A stretch of 36,346 bases of DNA, from assembly GCA_902782945.1 (NCBI GenBank), contig CACZOU010000059.1, positions 1 through 36,346 on the forward strand, in the 5' to 3' direction. Below, one piece after another: positions 33,181 through 36,346 of the stretch (positions within the stretch are counted from its first letter, which is position 1; every line of letters begins with the position of its first letter). This DNA is from an uncultured Methanobacteriaceae archaeon. GTDB taxonomy: Archaea; Methanobacteriota; Methanobacteria; Methanobacteriales; Methanobacteriaceae. The position numbers were made by a program, and so were the translations under genes. The notes below the pieces were generated by a model, which did not search any database, had not been told where the DNA came from, and saw only the letters and a program-made list of their open reading frames with translations.

Positions 33181-33558
33181 ATATTATTTATAAAATTTAT
33201 TAATTATTATAAATTTATGTGGAAGTATTATAAAAATTTAAAATAAATACTTTTATAAAAAATAATTAGTAACAATATAGTTTCATGGTTTTTAAAGTTT
33301 ATATATTTTGTAAAACATACAAATATAATAATATAAAGTTTGTTATTTTAAACAAAACTATCTTAAATTTAATATTTGTCGATTATATTGGAAATTATGT
33401 TATAAAAATATCTTGGTTACGTATATAATACCCACTCAAGTATTCATAATTCATAAAAATATCAGAAATTACATAATAAACTAAACATAGTTTTTTATAC
33501 TATTATCCTAAAGACATGTAATTTATAATAATTCGATTAATAAATATAAGATAATAAA

Positions 33559-33575
33559 TATAAATTATATAATAT
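33559..33575 (+). promoter_or_regulatory. Probable ftsZ promoter (TATA box)
   Basis: TATAAATTATATAATATA lies about 45 bases before the ftsZ start codon. With archaeal spacing transcription would begin near 33590-33595, leaving a short leader that contains the GAGGGTG ribosome site. Confidence 0.4.
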
Positions 33576-33612
33576 AACTGTTATCAACACAACATAATAG
33601 TGAGGGTGTTAA

Positions 33613-34764
33613 GTGAAATCTCTAATAAATGATAGCTTAAAAAATGATTCAAAAGCTAATACTACAACAGAAAGACCTAATGTCAACAATTCTAGTGTAG
33701 ATGATATTAACCAAGAATTAGTAGACATTATAAATCAAAGCAGAGCAAAAATATATGTTATAGGTGCTGGTGGAGCAGGAAATAATACAATCTCACGTCT
33801 AGGTGAAATTGGTATTGAAGGTGCTGAAACAATATCCGTAAACACAGATGCACAAGATTTATTTTTCTGTAAATCAAATGACAAAATATTAATTGGAAAA
33901 GAAACCTGTGGTGGATTAGGTGCAGGTGGAATTCCATCAGTTGGAGAAGCTAGTGCTGAAGAAAGTGAAGAACAAATAAAAAGTAAAATAGATGGTGCAG
34001 ACATGGTATTTGTAACCTGTGGACTCGGAGGAGGAACAGGAACAGGATCAGCACCAGTAATTAGTAAAATTGCACAAAAAACAGGTGCATTAACAATTGC
34101 TGTAGTAACAATGCCATTCAGTGCAGAAGGAATTAAAAGAAGAGAAAATGCAGAAATAGGGCTTGAAAAACTTCAAGAAGCAGCAGACACAGTACTTGTA
34201 ATTCCTAACGATAAACTCCTAGAAGTAGCACCAAGTTTACCAATCAACAAAGCATTCATGGTTTCTGATGAATTATTAGGTAGGGCTGTAAAAGGCATAA
34301 CTGAATTAATTACAAAACCAGGATTAGTAAGTTTAGACTTTGCAGATATTAAAAGTGTAATGGAAGACAGTGGAATGGCAATGATTGGTATGGGTGAATC
34401 CGATACTGGTGATAGAGCAATAGAATCAGTAAATGAAGCTCTTAACAGCCCATTACTTGACTTAGACATATCTAATGCTAAAAGTGCTCTTGTTAACATA
34501 ACAGGTAGCAGTGATTTAACATTAAATGAAGCTGAAAAAATAGTACAAATTGTAGCAGATGAACTTGACCCTGAAGCAAACATCATTTGGGGTACACAAA
34601 TACAAGATGATCTTGCAAGTACAGTCAGAACTACAATTGTTGTTGCAGGTGTAAGTTCTCCATCTATTATGGGTACAGATGATTCATACAAAGAAAAAGC
34701 TCGTGGAGAAGAAACATCAACACCTGACACTGACTTAGAAGGATTTATTGATGATGTATTTTAG
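33613..34764 (+). CDS. ftsZ: Cell division protein FtsZ
   Basis: 383 residues. After a 45-residue variable N-terminus the GTPase domain shows [22 protein letters not shown], the tubulin signature [15 protein letters not shown] and [15 protein letters not shown]; the end [12 protein letters not shown] is a short acidic-hydrophobic tail as seen in euryarchaeal FtsZ. It forms the division ring. The start is GTG (33613), seven bases after GAGGGTG. It lies upstream of secE-spt5-rpl11, a common archaeal order, though here a TIGR04076-type gene and a terminator stand between. Confidence 0.95.
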   Translation: MKSLINDSLKNDSKANTTTERPNVNNSSVDDINQELVDIINQSRAKIYVIGAGGAGNNTISRLGEIGIEGAETISVNTDAQDLFFCKSNDKILIGKETCGGLGAGGIPSVGEASAEESEEQIKSKIDGADMVFVTCGLGGGTGTGSAPVISKIAQKTGALTIAVVTMPFSAEGIKRRENAEIGLEKLQEAADTVLVIPNDKLLEVAPSLPINKAFMVSDELLGRAVKGITELITKPGLVSLDFADIKSVMEDSGMAMIGMGESDTGDRAIESVNEALNSPLLDLDISNAKSALVNITGSSDLTLNEAEKIVQIVADELDPEANIIWGTQIQDDLASTVRTTIVVAGVSSPSIMGTDDSYKEKARGEETSTPDTDLEGFIDDVF

Positions 34765-34805
34765 ATAAGTAATTATCTAAATAAATCACATTTAACTTTT
34801 TTTTT
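34760..34805 (+). terminator. Stem-loop and U-tract behind ftsZ
   Basis: TTTAGATAA (34760-34768) pairs perfectly with TTATCTAAA (34773-34781), a 9 bp stem with a 4-base loop that includes the ftsZ stop codon. Nine T follow at 34797-34805. Confidence 0.55.
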
Positions 34806-34903
34806 AATTCCTATTTTTTATTATTAATATACTATATTTAGAGAAAAAATTTATTTATTCTATTCTATAAACAAAATTATATCCAAAATTAACGGGGATT
34901 TAC

Positions 34904-35230
34904 ATGAATATAGTCAAAATAACTGTTTTAAAAACAACATTACAAGAAGATTTAGCTGAAGAATATGGAATTGACAATTTCACAACATGTCCTATGCTAA
35001 ATGAAGGCGATGTTTTCTATGCAGATTACGCTAAGCCTGACGGATTCTGTGATGAAGCATGGAAGGCAATATATCAGTATGTATTTGCACTTGCACATGG
35101 AGCCGGTGAAGGCCTATTTTATTATAATGATTGGATAAAAGAGCCTGGTGTTGCAATTGTCTGTTGTAATGATGGTTTAAGACCAGTAATTTTCAAATTA
35201 GAAAAAACAGATATTGAATCTAAACCATAA
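34904..35230 (+). CDS. TIGR04076-type small Cys protein
   Basis: 108 residues. The pattern CPMLNEGDVFYAD, GFCDEAWKAIYQYVFALAHGAG and VCCNDGLRPVIFKLEK matches a small family of about 90-110 residues with a conserved CP..GD.F, a central cysteine and C.DG.RPV.F (TIGR04076). Function unknown; the cysteines might bind metal. GGGGAT lies before the ATG. It is single: terminator-like sequences precede (ftsZ) and follow it (eight T near 35258-35265). Confidence 0.8.
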   Translation: MNIVKITVLKTTLQEDLAEEYGIDNFTTCPMLNEGDVFYADYAKPDGFCDEAWKAIYQYVFALAHGAGEGLFYYNDWIKEPGVAIVCCNDGLRPVIFKLEKTDIESKP

Positions 35231-35448
35231 ACAAAATAATGTATTTGACCTATAATATTTTTTTTATTATTAATTTTAAACATAACTTTTAAATATACAT
35301 TAATTAAATCAGAACTACCTGTATATTTATTAAAAAATTCATGGGTTAATAAAATGATGATATATGATGCTAAAAAAGGATAAGAACAATTACTTAAAAA
35401 AAGTATCATAACCCTATAATAAAAAGCTTTATTAATAGTGAGATTAAT

Positions 35449-35460
35449 AAATTATATATG
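35449..35460 (+). promoter_or_regulatory. Probable promoter of secE-spt5-rpl11
   Basis: AAATTATATATG, a TATA-like box about 60-70 bases before the secE ATG, giving a leader of roughly 35-40 bases. Position and sequence only; no start site is known. Confidence 0.35.
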
Positions 35461-35518
35461 ATCCCTATCTTAGGTTTTAAATTTTCTCATTTTTAGAATT
35501 TTAAATGCAGGTAGTAAT

Positions 35519-35704
35519 ATGAATATAAACAAAGAATCAATACGTGGTTTTTTAAAACAATGTGAAAGAGTTTTACGAGTTTCCAAAAAGCCAGATAACG
35601 AAGAATACAAAACCGTAGCAAAAGTTACCGGTTTAGGAATTATTGTTATAGGTTTGATAGGATTCGTGATTTCATTATTATCACAAGTATTATTCTATTC
35701 ATAG
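35519..35704 (+). CDS. secE: Protein translocase subunit SecE (Sec61 gamma)
   Basis: 61 residues, normal for archaeal SecE. An amphipathic N-terminal helix (FLKQCERVLRVSKKPDNEEY, about 11-30) is followed by one membrane helix (about 37-58, VTGLGIIVIGLIGFVISLL). It clamps SecY in the membrane channel. AGGTAG precedes the ATG. It is followed by spt5 and rpl11, the conserved archaeal and bacterial (secE-nusG-rplK) order. Confidence 0.94.
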   Translation: MNINKESIRGFLKQCERVLRVSKKPDNEEYKTVAKVTGLGIIVIGLIGFVISLLSQVLFYS

Positions 35705-35828
35705 ATTGTTTTTTAGAAACTAAAGAGAATAATAAATTAAAATCAAAATATTATTTTTTATAATATTTAAGAGTAATAATGAATAAAAGAAATAATATCT
35801 TTTAAAACAATGATTGAAAAGTGAAAAT

Positions 35829-36272
35829 ATGTTTTACGCAATGAGAGTACTTATAGGACAAGAAAAAACAGTAGCCGCTTTATTAGCACAAAGTGTTAAA
35901 CATGAAGACACAGGGATTTCTGCGATATTATCTCCAGAATCCATGCAAGGTTACATTTTTGTTGAATCAGATAAGGCATTAGATATGAGGCATCCTGCAC
36001 TAAAAGTTCCTAATTTGAGAGGTTTAGTCGAAGGTGACGTGGATTTCGATGAGCTTAAAGCATTCTTAAATCCTGAACCCGCAATGGCTAATGTTTCAAA
36101 AGGTAGCATTGTTGAATTAACTTCAGGACCATTCAAAGGCGAAAAAGCTAAAGTGGTAAGAATTGATGAAGCTAAAGAAGATGTAGTATTGGAATTAATC
36201 GAAGCAGCAGTTCCAATACCTGTCACAGTAAAGGGTGACCAAATCAGATTAATACAAAGGGAGGCTGAATAG
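35829..36272 (+). CDS. spt5: Transcription elongation factor Spt5 (NusG)
   Basis: 147 residues. An NGN domain (about 1-85; [38 protein letters not shown]) is followed by a KOW domain (about 90-145; [19 protein letters not shown]). With Spt4 it clamps RNA polymerase for processive elongation. A TTG at 35814 is in frame, but the ATG at 35829 directly behind AAGTGAAA is a better start. The stop codon TAG shares its G with the GTG start of rpl11. Confidence 0.94.
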   Translation: MFYAMRVLIGQEKTVAALLAQSVKHEDTGISAILSPESMQGYIFVESDKALDMRHPALKVPNLRGLVEGDVDFDELKAFLNPEPAMANVSKGSIVELTSGPFKGEKAKVVRIDEAKEDVVLELIEAAVPIPVTVKGDQIRLIQREAE

Positions 36273-36346
36273 TGGCTAGTCAAACTATTGAAATCCTAGT
36301 GGAAGGTGGAAAAGCCACACCAGGACCACCATTAGGTCCAGCTATA
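36272..36346 (+). CDS. rpl11: 50S ribosomal protein L11, N-terminal part
   Basis: The visible 25 residues MASQTIEILVEGGKATPGPP with the following LGPAI are the L11 N-terminus. The start is GTG (36272-36274), overlapping the last base of the spt5 stop; GGGAGG lies eight bases upstream inside spt5. The gene runs out of the window; rpl1, rpl10 and rpl12 would be expected next. Confidence 0.95.
   Translation, partial: MASQTIEILVEGGKATPGPPLGPAI

Larger units (their letters stand above)
33127..33612. other. Divergent intergenic region between comA and ftsZ
   Basis: 486 bases without a gene. It includes a dyad close to comA, an imperfect hairpin near 33337-33359 (AGTTTGTT against AACAAAACT) and the ftsZ promoter. 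No RNA gene was recognised. Confidence 0.4.

Noticed and set aside
34173-34730. 185-codon open frame on minus opposite ftsZ
   Set aside because: ftsZ is certain on the plus strand; the antisense frame has no family features and no ribosome site.

Overview
The window is a stretch of a methanogenic archaeon of the order Methanobacteriales, most like Methanosphaera. The DNA is very AT-rich. Gene content includes coenzyme M synthesis (comA), archaeal lipid synthesis (geranylgeranylglyceryl phosphate synthase), archaeal transcription factors (TFE, Spt5), archaeal ribosomal proteins (S3Ae, S8e, L40e, L11), [NiFe]-hydrogenase maturation (hypD, hypE), a Mur ligase of the kind used for pseudomurein, and the small subunit of a split family B DNA polymerase, an arrangement known from Methanothermobacter. 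The genus is inferred from reading; no search was run.

Layout. 1-832: two membrane protein genes on + (the first cut by the window edge). 885-6429, minus strand: sugar nucleotidyltransferase (GlmU type) and GlmM, for UDP-N-acetylhexosamine supply; archaeal phosphoglycerate mutase overlapping a DUF92 membrane protein; ribosomal S3Ae. 6430-11244: a gene-poor section holding an acyltransferase-3 membrane protein, a primase-like orphan protein whose catalytic residues look lost, a NifX-like protein and a DUF116 Cys-rich membrane protein, separated by long AT-rich gaps. 11245-13658, plus: Tsr3 rRNA modification enzyme with L40e, GGGP synthase, a DUF169 protein. 13678-17145, minus: a MobA-like nucleotidyltransferase, a secreted sequon-rich protein with a VanW-like C-terminus, and a Mur ligase, which together look like an envelope module. 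17374-22873, plus: hypD with a TldE/PmbA protein, a tail-anchored zinc-ribbon protein with charged repeats, and an ABC1/UbiB-type kinase. 22942-23969, minus: rps8e overlapping polB2. 24463-28269, plus: hypE, an RDD membrane protein and a canonical seryl-tRNA synthetase with TTG start, then a CBS-domain protein. 28381-33126, minus: an overlapping HD / TfuA / LarE-like set (possible sulfur-transfer unit), TFE, a diverged CofE-like protein and ComA. 33613-36346, plus: ftsZ, a TIGR04076-type protein, and the start of the secE-spt5-rpl11 cluster.

Many genes end in a similar trailer: a C-rich patch followed by a sequence like TTCTATTTTTT, sometimes preceded by a true stem-loop (after GGGP synthase and ftsZ). 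No tRNA, rRNA, CRISPR array or insertion sequence was recognised. The strongest candidates for something new are the TfuA/LarE overlap, the VanW-like/Mur ligase region, the degenerate primase-like protein, and a run of three hairpins between the acyltransferase gene and rps3ae.
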